Shown: one piece after another, positions 35,639 through 42,641 of the stretch | How positions within the stretch are numbered: position 1 is the first letter of the stretch | Layout of the letters: each line of letters starts with the position of its first letter | Source of the DNA: a virus | Length of the DNA stretch: 48,377 nt | Reading direction: 5' to 3' (one strand) | IMG/VR virus record: IMGVR_UViG_3300017773_000019 | Location: 1-48,377 of that record | Program-made: the position numbers and the translations under genes | The notes under the pieces: generated by a model | Databases searched by the model: none | Seen by the model: only the letters and a program-made list of their open reading frames with translations | Told to the model about the DNA's origin: nothing

Positions 35639-36359
35639 TTGCTATATTTTTCTCCTTTCCTCTTTGTCTTTCATCATCAGTCATAGGTCTGATCTTTAGA
35701 CTGCCTGTTAGTGACTGCCAAGACTCACGAAATAAATCAAACATGTATTCGTGTATCTTAGTAGCTACTAATTTTGTTTCGTATTGTGTATCTTCCTTGA
35801 GTCTAAGATTACACATATCAGAGAAGGCGTCAAGACTACCTGACCAATACCATTCTGTCATGGTGCTTTGAGGCAACACCATACGTGCTTGCTCTGGTGC
35901 TACACCAAGGTACAAAAGGTCTTTATAACATTCCAGAGCATGATACTCAAAGCAAGGCAGTGCATCATAATCTATATCAATGACACCAGAGCTACCTTGC
36001 TTTTTATCTAATGCTTTGCCACGCCAATCTTTAGGCACATAGAACTCAGGGTCATCATCCACGTACCTACGGCTAATCTCATTCCATCGTAGGAACTTGT
36101 GCTTCACTAGTTGTCTAGCTACAAAGATAGGAGCCTTGATATGGAACGAAGCAAAGCAGTGACCAAAGGGTGACATATGCCTGTGCTTGGCTAAGTATTT
36201 TATAAGTTTTATATCTCTGTCATGCAAGATAGGCTTAAGACTTGCACCATCTACGCCAGCATAGCCTAATGCCTTTATCTTCTTACCAAAAGATACTCTA
36301 GCTGCATTTACTACAGTGAGGTCATCACCCATGTGTTGTAGATATGTCACAGTAATCAT
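35625..36359 (-). CDS. thyX: Flavin-dependent thymidylate synthase
   Basis: 244 residues of ThyX type: HRHMSPFGHCFASFHIKAP, then the signature region and SRRYVDDDPEFY. The usual RHR-x7-S motif reads Lys86-His87-Lys88-x7-Ser96, so both arginines are lysine; I recall similar replacements (KHQ) in other phage ThyX proteins. The enzyme makes dTMP from dUMP with FAD and methylene-tetrahydrofolate. It is ATGA-coupled to the 33-residue coiled-coil gene in front and overlaps the primase-helicase behind, tying dTMP supply to replication. Confidence 0.92.
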   Translation of the reverse strand: MITVTYLQHMGDDLTVVNAARVSFGKKIKALGYAGVDGASLKPILHDRDIKLIKYLAKHRHMSPFGHCFASFHIKAPIFVARQLVKHKFLRWNEISRRYVDDDPEFYVPKDWRGKALDKKQGSSGVIDIDYDALPCFEYHALECYKDLLYLGVAPEQARMVLPQSTMTEWYWSGSLDAFSDMCNLRLKEDTQYETKLVATKIHEYMFDLFRESWQSLTGSLKIRPMTDDERQRGKEKNIANGRR

Positions 36360-36457
36360 TTACTATCTCCAGATAATAGTTTCTCCAATACCTCAAGTCT
36401 TTTCTCAAGGCTCTCTACTTTCTTTCTCAGTTCTTCTAAGTAATAGTTATTGTTCAT
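36356..36457 (-). CDS. Miniature coiled-coil protein, 33 aa
   Basis: 33 residues, nearly all one amphipathic helix: LEELRKKVESLEKRLEVLEK keeps Leu/Val at heptad a/d positions. It is joined by ATGA overlaps to the Na/Pi transporter gene in front and thyX behind, with AGGGAG 6 nt before the ATG, so it is very likely translated. It could dimerise or trimerise and act as an adaptor. Function unknown. Confidence 0.65.
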   Translation of the reverse strand: MNNNYYLEELRKKVESLEKRLEVLEKLLSGDSK

Positions 36458-36885
36458 CCGAATCTCCCTACAAATTTAGCAATGTGATTTACAAAAGGTA
36501 ACAGGCTTAGTGCCATTAAGAGGTTAGCACCTGTATGTACCATAGCAATTCGTAACGTATCACCTCTTGGTATACCATCTGATACAAAGAAACCTGCCAA
36601 CCATATAGTTCCAGTTGTACCTAAGTTTGCACCTAACACGGCTGCTATTGCAGCAGGTAAGGGTAATGCTCCACTAGCCACCAAAGCTATGATTGCAGTT
36701 GTACTTAGAGAACTAGACTGCCAAGCTAGTGTCATGGCTATCCCACCTATAAACATATAGATAGGGTTGCCTAAGAACCATTGTAGATGATCTATGTTAC
36801 CTAGTGACTTCATACCACCACTAAACATCTTCAAGCCTATGTAAAATACTACTAAACCTACTATTATATTCATGTAACTAGTCAT
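36454..36885 (-). CDS. Half-size Na/Pi cotransporter-like protein
   Basis: 143 residues, four membrane helices, one copy of the Na+/phosphate cotransporter repeat: AWQSSSLSTTAIIALVASG with QSSS at 56-59 and VLGANLGTTGTIWL with GANLGTT at 85-91. Full transporters of this family (PF02690 type) have two inverted QSSS repeats in one chain, so this form would need to dimerise. The role could be phosphate uptake during infection, when nucleotide synthesis drains phosphate; that is inference. It overlaps the upstream exported-protein gene and is ATGA-coupled downstream towards thyX. Confidence 0.8.
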   Translation of the reverse strand: MTSYMNIIVGLVVFYIGLKMFSGGMKSLGNIDHLQWFLGNPIYMFIGGIAMTLAWQSSSLSTTAIIALVASGALPLPAAIAAVLGANLGTTGTIWLAGFFVSDGIPRGDTLRIAMVHTGANLLMALSLLPFVNHIAKFVGRFG

Positions 36886-37210
36886 TTACAAACTTTCCTT
36901 CTCTGCCAAAACTAATCAGACAGTATGCTCCGTAAGATGGATGGTATTCTACCACAGTGTATGTACCTTCATCAAGGTTCATATAGATTGCCATAGGCAA
37001 TAGCACAGGCGTATCACTGAATCCATCAGGTTCTTTGACTGTAGTTAGTTGCGTAGCCTGATAGATTTTTTGTTGTTTAAAAGTACGTAAGGTAGAGAAT
37101 GTTTCATCTTCACTACCACACATCACTGGTTTAGTTTGCATGTCTCCTGCATGGGCAGGAGCACATCCCCCAATAGACAGACATGCTATTAATACTGACC
37201 TAGTAATCAT
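36878..37210 (-). CDS. Exported or lipoprotein-like protein, 110 aa
   Basis: 110 residues. The N-terminus MITRSVLIACLSIGGCAPAH is a signal peptide; IGGC offers a lipobox at Cys16, while AHA-G offers a signal peptidase I site instead. The mature part has two further cysteines (MCGSED, AYCLISF) that could form a disulfide, and beta strands (EGTYTVVEYHPSYGAYCLIS). It overlaps the Na/Pi-type transporter by 8 nt and may be a periplasmic partner, or a surface protein such as a superinfection excluder. Both ideas are inference from order alone. Confidence 0.6.
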   Translation of the reverse strand: MITRSVLIACLSIGGCAPAHAGDMQTKPVMCGSEDETFSTLRTFKQQKIYQATQLTTVKEPDGFSDTPVLLPMAIYMNLDEGTYTVVEYHPSYGAYCLISFGREGKFVND

Positions 37211-37404
37211 TTCTTTTCTCCTATGTTCATTGGTGAGTATACCTCACCGTTGTAGTTTGGGTATTTCTTATCGTCAACCCCAAAGTTACAAGATGCAAGA
37301 AGGAGTAATGTACCTATGATTATATACGTGGCTTTTTTACACCACTGTAAGAATTTTGTGTACGTAACCTCTGCTTCTATCTGCGCTGCTTCTCTAGGGG
37401 TCAT
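37207..37404 (-). CDS. Small single-TM protein, 65 aa
   Basis: 65 residues from the ATG at 37404, chosen for GGAGGGG 6 nt upstream. A soluble helix (REAAQIEAEVTYTKFLQW) precedes one membrane helix (ATYIIIGTLLLLASC), then a hydrophilic tail with tyrosines (YPNYNGEVYSP). Overlaps the gene before it by 11 nt and the exported-protein gene by ATGA. Together with the next two genes it forms an envelope-directed trio. No family recognised. Confidence 0.6.
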   Translation of the reverse strand: MTPREAAQIEAEVTYTKFLQWCKKATYIIIGTLLLLASCNFGVDDKKYPNYNGEVYSPMNIGEKK

Positions 37405-37609
37405 ACATTTCCCCTCCATCACCAAATTTAGCATCCCACTCATCTTTGGTAATACCAGATATTATAAACTCTCTTTCATACATATTTAGATTAGGAAATG
37501 CATCTTGTATCAATGCACCTTTTTCCCAAGCCACAAATTGATCTACGGTTACATCTAAGTCCAAAGTATTTATCTTACCAGATATAGGACTAAGCCTTGG
37601 TAATTTCAT
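37394..37609 (-). CDS. Conserved small phage protein, 71 aa
   Basis: 71 residues in a pattern I know from many marine and enterobacterial phages: PRLSPISGKINTLDLDVT, then QFVAWEKGALIQDAFPNLN, then EREFIISGITKDEWDAKFG. Function is unknown to me despite wide occurrence. AAGGAGGGGAAT precedes the ATG, one of the strongest ribosome sites in this operon, so it may be made in quantity early. It overlaps the next small membrane gene by 11 nt. Confidence 0.75.
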   Translation of the reverse strand: MKLPRLSPISGKINTLDLDVTVDQFVAWEKGALIQDAFPNLNMYEREFIISGITKDEWDAKFGDGGEMYDP

Positions 37610-37709
37610 ATTCCCCTCCTTTGTGTTTTTGTTTACGTGTAAGCACAGGTTTCTTCTTATCAGGTATCACCTGTGGTCTGTACTTAGGTTGTCTGACATC
37701 TTTAGCCAT
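37590..37709 (-). CDS. Short basic phage protein, 39 aa
   Basis: 39 residues from the ATG at 37709, chosen because it lies just after the preceding stop (37717); a longer form from 37781 would overlap the upstream gene by 65 nt. Sequence KDVRQPKYRPQVIPDKKKPV then TRKQKHKGGEYE is very basic and resembles short phage proteins with an RQPKYR-Q-V-(I/V) core. No clear ribosome site, so coupling to the upstream gene is likely. Function unknown. Confidence 0.5.
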   Translation of the reverse strand: MAKDVRQPKYRPQVIPDKKKPVLTRKQKHKGGEYEITKA

Positions 37710-37716
37710 AGGATTT

Positions 37717-37902
37717 TTAGTGTAGTTTTTCACTATACCAATCCCCCCAATTTTGTTCAAGAGCTTCATGAAACTCTGCATTATCAGCTAACAGATAGAA
37801 CAGCTCTGAAAGCTCTTTTCCATATTCATCATGGATTCTTTTTTCCTTAAACACATCACCCCAAAATCTAAAATGTTTTGGTGGTATATCTCTTCTAGTC
37901 AT
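37717..37902 (-). CDS. Small protein after integrase, 61 aa
   Basis: 61 residues, ATGA-coupled to the integrase stop. N-terminus TRRDIPPKHFRFWGDVFKEK is basic and aromatic; the rest is an acidic helix (ELSELFYLLADNAEFHEALE). Size and position directly behind an integrase would suit an excisionase, but I see no clear winged-helix or HTH motif. Treated as unknown. Confidence 0.55.
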   Translation of the reverse strand: MTRRDIPPKHFRFWGDVFKEKRIHDEYGKELSELFYLLADNAEFHEALEQNWGDWYSEKLH

Positions 37903-38783
37903 TGTCTTTGTCTCCTATCCAATGCAGCAGTAGCTGTCTTTAAACTAAATTTGTTATATGGGTTTAGACTAGATACATTCTTATGTCCTGATACAGATTG
38001 TATTGCTAGGTGATCTACACCACTCTCAATCATCTGTACTATGGCGGTCTTACGTAGGTCTCCCACCCTTAACTCAGAGGGCAGTCCTGCTAGGGTTTTG
38101 ACCTCTCCAAGTAGGGTGGTCATCTGAGACACCGTTAGCGGCCTGTAGGCGGTGTCCTGTGGCCTGTGATAGGGTACTACGTATTGTTGGAAGTCCCAGT
38201 CTTCTTTCTGTTCGGATAACATCGTAATTAAATTATCTGGTATTGGTAATTCTACAGTGGCTCCACGCTTTGTCTGAGTTATCTTAACCACAGAAAGATC
38301 AAGGTCAACTGAACTCCAAAGCAGATTACGTATATCTACTGGACGTTGACCCCACTCATAGCACATCAGAACTATCATACCTATGTTACGCCATTTGAAA
38401 TCTGTAAAGGCTATATCTAAAAATGCCATGACTTGATCATGGGTCCATACAACAGATCGGGGATCACTGGTACGTTTGTGTACCCTAGCCATAGGGTTGT
38501 ATAATATCTCATCCATGTTAATTAGGTAATTCATGAGCACAGAGAATACTCTGGAGTTATGATTAGCATTAGACGTAGAGGTGTCTAACTCCCAAGTGTC
38601 ATAGACCTCAGTACAGAAGGGTACAGTCAACTTCTTGACATTGATGTTACCAAGTGTTCTGCCTAGTACAGACATACGACAGAAAGCTGCTAGGCAATAC
38701 TCATAATTCTTTTGAGATGAATTAGACAACGAGTTAAACTGACGAGTTCTAACATATCTATGAACAGCATCTTTAAATTTCAT
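37899..38783 (-). CDS. int: Tyrosine recombinase (phage integrase)
   Basis: 294 residues, with an N-terminal SAM-like core-binding part and a C-terminal catalytic domain. Catalytic residues: Arg147 (GQRPVDI), Lys172 (TQTKRG), Arg244 (VGDLRKTA), His267 (SGHKNV) and Tyr276 (NPYNK). The usual His three residues before the second Arg is Gly241 here. No DNA-arm-binding N-terminal domain is obvious, so it is a short form. It heads the replication operon behind a strong promoter and palindrome cluster, with ribosome site AAGGAG. Integration of this phage is likely but no attachment site was found. Confidence 0.9.
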   Translation of the reverse strand: MKFKDAVHRYVRTRQFNSLSNSSQKNYEYCLAAFCRMSVLGRTLGNINVKKLTVPFCTEVYDTWELDTSTSNANHNSRVFSVLMNYLINMDEILYNPMARVHKRTSDPRSVVWTHDQVMAFLDIAFTDFKWRNIGMIVLMCYEWGQRPVDIRNLLWSSVDLDLSVVKITQTKRGATVELPIPDNLITMLSEQKEDWDFQQYVVPYHRPQDTAYRPLTVSQMTTLLGEVKTLAGLPSELRVGDLRKTAIVQMIESGVDHLAIQSVSGHKNVSSLNPYNKFSLKTATAALDRRQRQ

Positions 38784-38799
38784 GTCATCTCCTTATGTA

Positions 38800-38878
38800 A
38801 ACTTAAAGTTATACTTAAAGTTTCTAATAATACTACTATTATTATTATTATTGAAACCTTAAGTATACTTAAAGTATA
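38800..38878. promoter_or_regulatory. Operator cluster A: ACTTWAAGT palindromes and 13-bp core
   Basis: Sites: AACTTAAAGTT (38800-38810), TACTTAAAGTT (38812-38822), CTTAAGTA (38858-38865) and the perfect 15-bp palindrome TATACTTAAAGTATA (38864-38878), the last touching the -10 box of the integrase promoter. Between them lies AATACTACTATTA (38829-38841), followed by an ATT run. Region 44383-44502 has the same core and palindromes. On the minus-strand transcript GTTTC and GAAAC around the AT run could also form a hairpin. A repressor-operator role is the leading idea. Confidence 0.75.
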
Positions 38879-38912
38879 TAGTACGTATAAGCATTTAGGT
38901 CAAGTGTGTCAA
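38875..38912 (-). promoter_or_regulatory. Promoter(s) of the integrase-replication operon
   Basis: Reading the minus strand: TTGACC (38903-38898), 17-nt spacer, TATATA (38880-38875). A second option is TTGACA (38912-38907), 17-nt spacer, TATACG (38889-38884). Both sit just after the hydrolase stop codon and place the start site within the operator cluster, leaving a leader of about 85 nt before the integrase ATG. This is the only strong promoter seen for the 12-kb minus operon. Confidence 0.65.
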
Positions 38913-38916
38913 GTTG

Positions 38917-39885
38917 TCACATGTATCTTCTTCTAGCATAATCACTGAGATACGTATCATAATCTGAATAATTATCAATATTAGCCTCCTCAATAATACT
39001 CTCAGCAGTCCAACCATAGGAATCCATTAGCTTTGCAACCTGAGCTGGATACTGAGTTATAATAGTTTGTATATCATCTAAAATAGAATTTTTACTAGCT
39101 ACACTATTCCACCCATAGTTGTAGTATCTATTGTCTTCTACTATTAGTGGATCACGAGTAAACACTAACTTAGACCAGTCAGCATTGACTAGGTTTTCAA
39201 CTAAAATGTCAAGGTATTCAAGGTCTTGTGTCTCATTCTTAGTGTGCTGATTGTAGTAGCCAACACTAATATTGGTACACTCGGACACAACGGTTTGATA
39301 CTCATTACTGTCAGTATAAGAGCCATTGTCATCTGCTTTAAGTTGTGGCATATTGACAGCATCAGAGAATGACTTAGCAAAGTCATCAGAGGCTGTACGT
39401 AAGCCCATCTGGTGTGTGATCACAGACTTGTCACCATATCTATCGAATGATATCACTGCGTCGATATGACTCAACCAGTGAAACTTATCATTGTACACAT
39501 AGTCATTGATCAAAGCACTACTACCCCTACAACCAACCTCTTCTGCTGCATGTACTACATAGATACCATTAACACCGTAATCAATCATACTAAGCATTAC
39601 GTATATGCCAGTAGTGCAATCAGCACCGAGACAATTTGACACATTAGAGTCAGCTATTGACACTACATCATTCATAACCACTAGCTTCTGTAAGCCCTCA
39701 GTCTTGTGAACTGTATCATGATGTGCTGTAAAACATAAATTAGGCTTGTCACCCACTATGTGAATGTAGTTGCCATGTATATCAGGTAATCCGAATACAG
39801 GTTCAAGGAACCGTTCACAAAATTCTCGTTGGGTAGCAGTACCCTCTGGGCGTTTGTAACCCAACATTTCTATTAAACTATACAT
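38917..39885 (-). CDS. M20/M28-type zinc hydrolase (aminopeptidase-like)
   Basis: 322 residues. All five metal-site positions of co-catalytic zinc exopeptidases are in order: His55-x-Asp57 (AHHDTVH), Asp89 (GADCTTG), Glu115-Glu116 (AEEVG), Asp148 (SFDRYG) and His214 (YNQHTKNE). It lacks a signal peptide, so it should act in the cytoplasm on peptides, acylated amino acids or related small molecules; the substrate is unknown. The C-terminal 80 residues are extra, acidic and Tyr-rich. Last gene of the five-gene minus module. Phage copies are uncommon in my experience. Confidence 0.82.
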   Translation of the reverse strand: MYSLIEMLGYKRPEGTATQREFCERFLEPVFGLPDIHGNYIHIVGDKPNLCFTAHHDTVHKTEGLQKLVVMNDVVSIADSNVSNCLGADCTTGIYVMLSMIDYGVNGIYVVHAAEEVGCRGSSALINDYVYNDKFHWLSHIDAVISFDRYGDKSVITHQMGLRTASDDFAKSFSDAVNMPQLKADDNGSYTDSNEYQTVVSECTNISVGYYNQHTKNETQDLEYLDILVENLVNADWSKLVFTRDPLIVEDNRYYNYGWNSVASKNSILDDIQTIITQYPAQVAKLMDSYGWTAESIIEEANIDNYSDYDTYLSDYARRRYM

Positions 39886-39886
39886 A

Positions 39887-41440
39887 TTATATATCCATTT
39901 CTTCTTGTTTCATTTCCCAAAGATCATCGGAGTTTAACTCCCAATCTTCATCTAACTCATCTCTAGCCACAGTGTCACCATCGACAGTTTCACAGTACTG
40001 TGATAAAGGGTACAACTGATCATTCCAATCAGAGGTGAAGTACTCGTCAATCTTACGTGGGGATACCCACTTATCCTCAGACTCGCAAAATAGTGCATCA
40101 TCCTCATGCCACCACTCATCATCATCTTCACAATGTACAAAGTGGTCATGCAGACAAGCATTAGATACCAACTGACTTTCTATACCCCATCTATTCTCAG
40201 ACCAAGTAACAGTACCATCATCTATATGATAATCTTCCATAGCATACTCACAGTGAAAGTGTCTCTCCCAATAGCAGTCAGAGCAATATATCTCACCAGT
40301 AGTTTCAGAACTGTAGACATCATCTTCATTCATAGAGCAATCACACATAACGCATGTGTAGCCATTACCAAGAACTCCACCATAATCACTAGCACATATA
40401 TCACCATGATGAGAAACTATGAGATACTCGTCACCACTTATTAATGATTGTGGTTCTAGGTCAAGGTATGGTGCAACATATTGATCCTCACCGTGATGTA
40501 TAGCCTTGAGTTTAGCACCTACCCAACTAGCATCTTTGCTGAAAGTCGCACCAATACTGTTGAGATAAGCATCAATCATGTCAATAGACTGCTCAGACAC
40601 ACCGTAGACAGGGCCAGCTTGAGGAATATTATCTGGATGAGTCATCCACACTACACAACGTGATGCAATGCGATCATCTTGGTCTGTAGTGTACACAATC
40701 TCAAAGTCACCACTGGCATAAGCAGCCACAGGATGTGTAGACAGATGGTCAAACTCATAACGCATACAACTAGCTGCACTAGACTTACGTGACCATGTGG
40801 TGTCTATATTCTCTGTAGGTGATTGCTCATGTGAGTAAGCCTTGATGAAATCATCAGCATCACGAGACTTCCTGAGTGTAAGGTTACGTGGTGCAAACTC
40901 TTGCAAGAACTCATCAACCAAGGTAATAATAGACTTGTGATCAAGCTCAGGAAACATCAAGGTCAAGGCACGTCCAGGTTTCATAGCCACCTGTCTGTCA
41001 TTGTCTCTGTCTTTCTGAGATTGAAAGATAGCAACCTTACCATGTGCAATCTTAGAACGCATAGGCTCAAAGGCAAGTAGCCTGTGTGTAGTTTTAACAC
41101 ATAGCTGTGGACTAGCAAGACCATAGTCATCCATCTTGATACCTATCCAATGCCTAAGTCTACGATCTTGAGCATTGAAGTATTGGTAATCCTCATAGGA
41201 ACCCCATTTGCGTAGAACTAGGTCATCCTCACAGGGATTCTCTACGTACACACGTTTAACAATAAAGCCCTGCAAGCTATGAGATACGAAGTAAAAGCTC
41301 TCACCATTGTCCAGTGTAATCTTACCAGCAATGTCATTGTCATTCCCATGTGACACATTATACACAGGGTAATCCTTGAAGGGTGTCAAGCCCTCTGGAT
41401 AGTCCTCATGTTCTCGTAAATTTGCCATTAAAGCATACAT
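39887..41440 (-). CDS. 517-aa phage protein with Cys-pair zinc-like region
   Basis: Start set at 41440, preceded by AAGGAGTAATACA; the longer frame would overlap the upstream gene. Three parts: an N-terminal domain with VAMKPGRALTLMFPEL; a central block with SCMRYEFDHLSTHPVAAYAS and VVWM that I recall from a conserved phage family; and a C-terminal acidic part with Cys pairs (CVMCDCSM, YCSDCYWERHFHCEYAMEDY, later HCEDDDEWWH and FCESED), like a LIM or treble-clef zinc site. Function unknown. It lies 1 nt before the hydrolase gene, so the two probably act together. Confidence 0.65.
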   Translation of the reverse strand: MYALMANLREHEDYPEGLTPFKDYPVYNVSHGNDNDIAGKITLDNGESFYFVSHSLQGFIVKRVYVENPCEDDLVLRKWGSYEDYQYFNAQDRRLRHWIGIKMDDYGLASPQLCVKTTHRLLAFEPMRSKIAHGKVAIFQSQKDRDNDRQVAMKPGRALTLMFPELDHKSIITLVDEFLQEFAPRNLTLRKSRDADDFIKAYSHEQSPTENIDTTWSRKSSAASCMRYEFDHLSTHPVAAYASGDFEIVYTTDQDDRIASRCVVWMTHPDNIPQAGPVYGVSEQSIDMIDAYLNSIGATFSKDASWVGAKLKAIHHGEDQYVAPYLDLEPQSLISGDEYLIVSHHGDICASDYGGVLGNGYTCVMCDCSMNEDDVYSSETTGEIYCSDCYWERHFHCEYAMEDYHIDDGTVTWSENRWGIESQLVSNACLHDHFVHCEDDDEWWHEDDALFCESEDKWVSPRKIDEYFTSDWNDQLYPLSQYCETVDGDTVARDELDEDWELNSDDLWEMKQEEMDI

Positions 41441-41444
41441 TGTA

Positions 41445-41936
41445 TTACTCCTTCCATTCGGGTTTCTTACCCCAGTTCCAAGTAAGTTTGATGTTACGTT
41501 CTTTCCATCTGTCATTCATATACAGGCGGTAGGCTTGGTGTGTATCACCCATTTCTGAGTAATCAACACCACGTTCTAAATTCCTAGCACAATTAGCAAA
41601 GGGTGTCAACTCCTCACGAGGAAATTCACCACCATCAGCAAATTTTTGTAGTGCAGGTATTAGCTTAGCAGATGCATGGTTGCCAATCTTTTGAGTAAAC
41701 ATCCATGACATATGACTAAGCAACCATACAAAATTAGCACGACTAGCCCTTGCCCACTTACTGCAAGGGTGATTCATGTAGGCAAGTTTATACACTTGTA
41801 GATTAGTGTCAGGATCAAGCCAACGTACAGCAGTAGACAACATCTGAGCAGACTCAAGTATCATCTTATTCTTGCGTATATCATCCAACCACAACGCAGA
41901 TTGGAATGGGCAAGGATCGAAAGCAAATATATTCAT
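41445..41936 (-). CDS. Conserved phage protein, 163 aa, unknown
   Basis: 163 residues with three motifs of a family I remember from large and medium phages: MNIFAFDPCPFQSALWLD then MILESAQMLSTA; NHPCSKWARASRANFVWLL; and a Pro-rich segment with FANCARNL. The family often has CDKHV-x-KM near the start, whereas here it reads LDDIRKNKM, so a possible Cys/His site is lost. GGAG with an 8-nt gap precedes the ATG. It stops 4 nt before the 517-residue gene. Function not known to me. Confidence 0.65.
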   Translation of the reverse strand: MNIFAFDPCPFQSALWLDDIRKNKMILESAQMLSTAVRWLDPDTNLQVYKLAYMNHPCSKWARASRANFVWLLSHMSWMFTQKIGNHASAKLIPALQKFADGGEFPREELTPFANCARNLERGVDYSEMGDTHQAYRLYMNDRWKERNIKLTWNWGKKPEWKE

Positions 41937-41961
41937 TAGGTTTCTCCATGATAATTTCTAG

Positions 41962-41986
41962 GTGTAGCACCATAAAGATGCTACAC
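41962..41986 (-). promoter_or_regulatory. Intergenic stem-loop
   Basis: GTGTAGCA (41962-41969) and TGCTACAC (41979-41986) form a perfect 8-bp stem with a 9-nt loop between the tandem-HTH gene and the 163-residue gene. No T-run follows on either strand. Likely an attenuator, processing or stability element. Confidence 0.55.
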
Positions 41987-42008
41987 TCTGCTGCTATCAT
42001 CACCATTA

Positions 42009-42509
42009 TTAGATATTGTCAATAACATCTTTTAGTGTTTTAATCATCATTCCCATGTCATGTTGTAACTCAATGACCTGAGTTTTGAGATCGACAACCT
42101 CACCCTTGAGCTGACCATTCTGTTGTTTGGTCATCATAAAGTCATAAGACTGACGCTTGACAGCCTGTGGCTGCAAGTGTTGAGTGTATAGGTTGTAGTT
42201 GTAATGTTTATTGCGGTAGCCTAACTTGGTGCGCCACTTAGATATAGTACCTGTAGCGATCCCAAAGTGAGCAGAAGTTTGCTCAAGTGTTTTGTTCTCA
42301 TAGAACTGACAGACCTCATGCTGAAAGCTCATGCTATTTGGATTAGCACCCATCGGCTTAGATGCATAGCCTAACCGCTTGCGAAATCTTTGTAGAGTGC
42401 AAGAAGAAATACCAAATTTAGCAATGGTATCAGCAGTTGTGTGATCATCATAAAAATCACATACAGTTTTCTTGAAAGCCTCGTCGTAACGTACACCTTT
42501 ATTGCCCAT
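42009..42509 (-). CDS. Tandem helix-turn-helix DNA-binding protein
   Basis: 166 residues from the ATG at 42509, preceded by GGAGGTTACA. Two similar HTH units follow one another: FKKTVCDFYDDHTTADTIAK then FGISSCTLQRFRKRLGY, and VCQFYENKTLEQTSAHFGIA then TGTISKWRTKLGY, each followed by (A/R)(S/N)K. The rest is a coiled coil (GQLKGEVVDLKTQVIEL) for oligomerisation. The HTH resembles transposase OrfA or Rep-type domains, but there is no catalytic part. Best read as a regulator; targets could be the palindromes upstream. The long leader (42510-42681) is highly structured. Confidence 0.75.
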   Translation of the reverse strand: MGNKGVRYDEAFKKTVCDFYDDHTTADTIAKFGISSCTLQRFRKRLGYASKPMGANPNSMSFQHEVCQFYENKTLEQTSAHFGIATGTISKWRTKLGYRNKHYNYNLYTQHLQPQAVKRQSYDFMMTKQQNGQLKGEVVDLKTQVIELQHDMGMMIKTLKDVIDNI

Positions 42510-42547
42510 TGTAACCTCCGTTGAATATGGGTTGTGGTATCCAAACG

Positions 42548-42613
42548 ATACCCCACTACACACCACCACCCTAATTGGGAGGTAGAGAAGAATGGCAGTG
42601 TGCAGAGGGGTAT
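42548..42613 (-). promoter_or_regulatory. Long stem-loop in the HTH gene leader
   Basis: Arms 42548-42563 and 42598-42613 can pair over 16 positions with one mismatch and one G-U (outer part ATACCCC with GGGGTAT, inner part CACAC with GTGTG). The 34-nt loop holds a second stem around CCC-AATTA-GGG. It ends about 40 nt before the tandem-HTH start codon, so a cis-acting RNA or a protein-binding dyad is likely. No T-run. Confidence 0.55.
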
Positions 42614-42641
42614 AGTCTAGCAATATGTTATTTAAACATAC

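Noticed and set aside
42009-42509. Transposase (HTH resembles IS OrfA)
   Set aside because: No DDE part, no inverted repeats or target duplication nearby.
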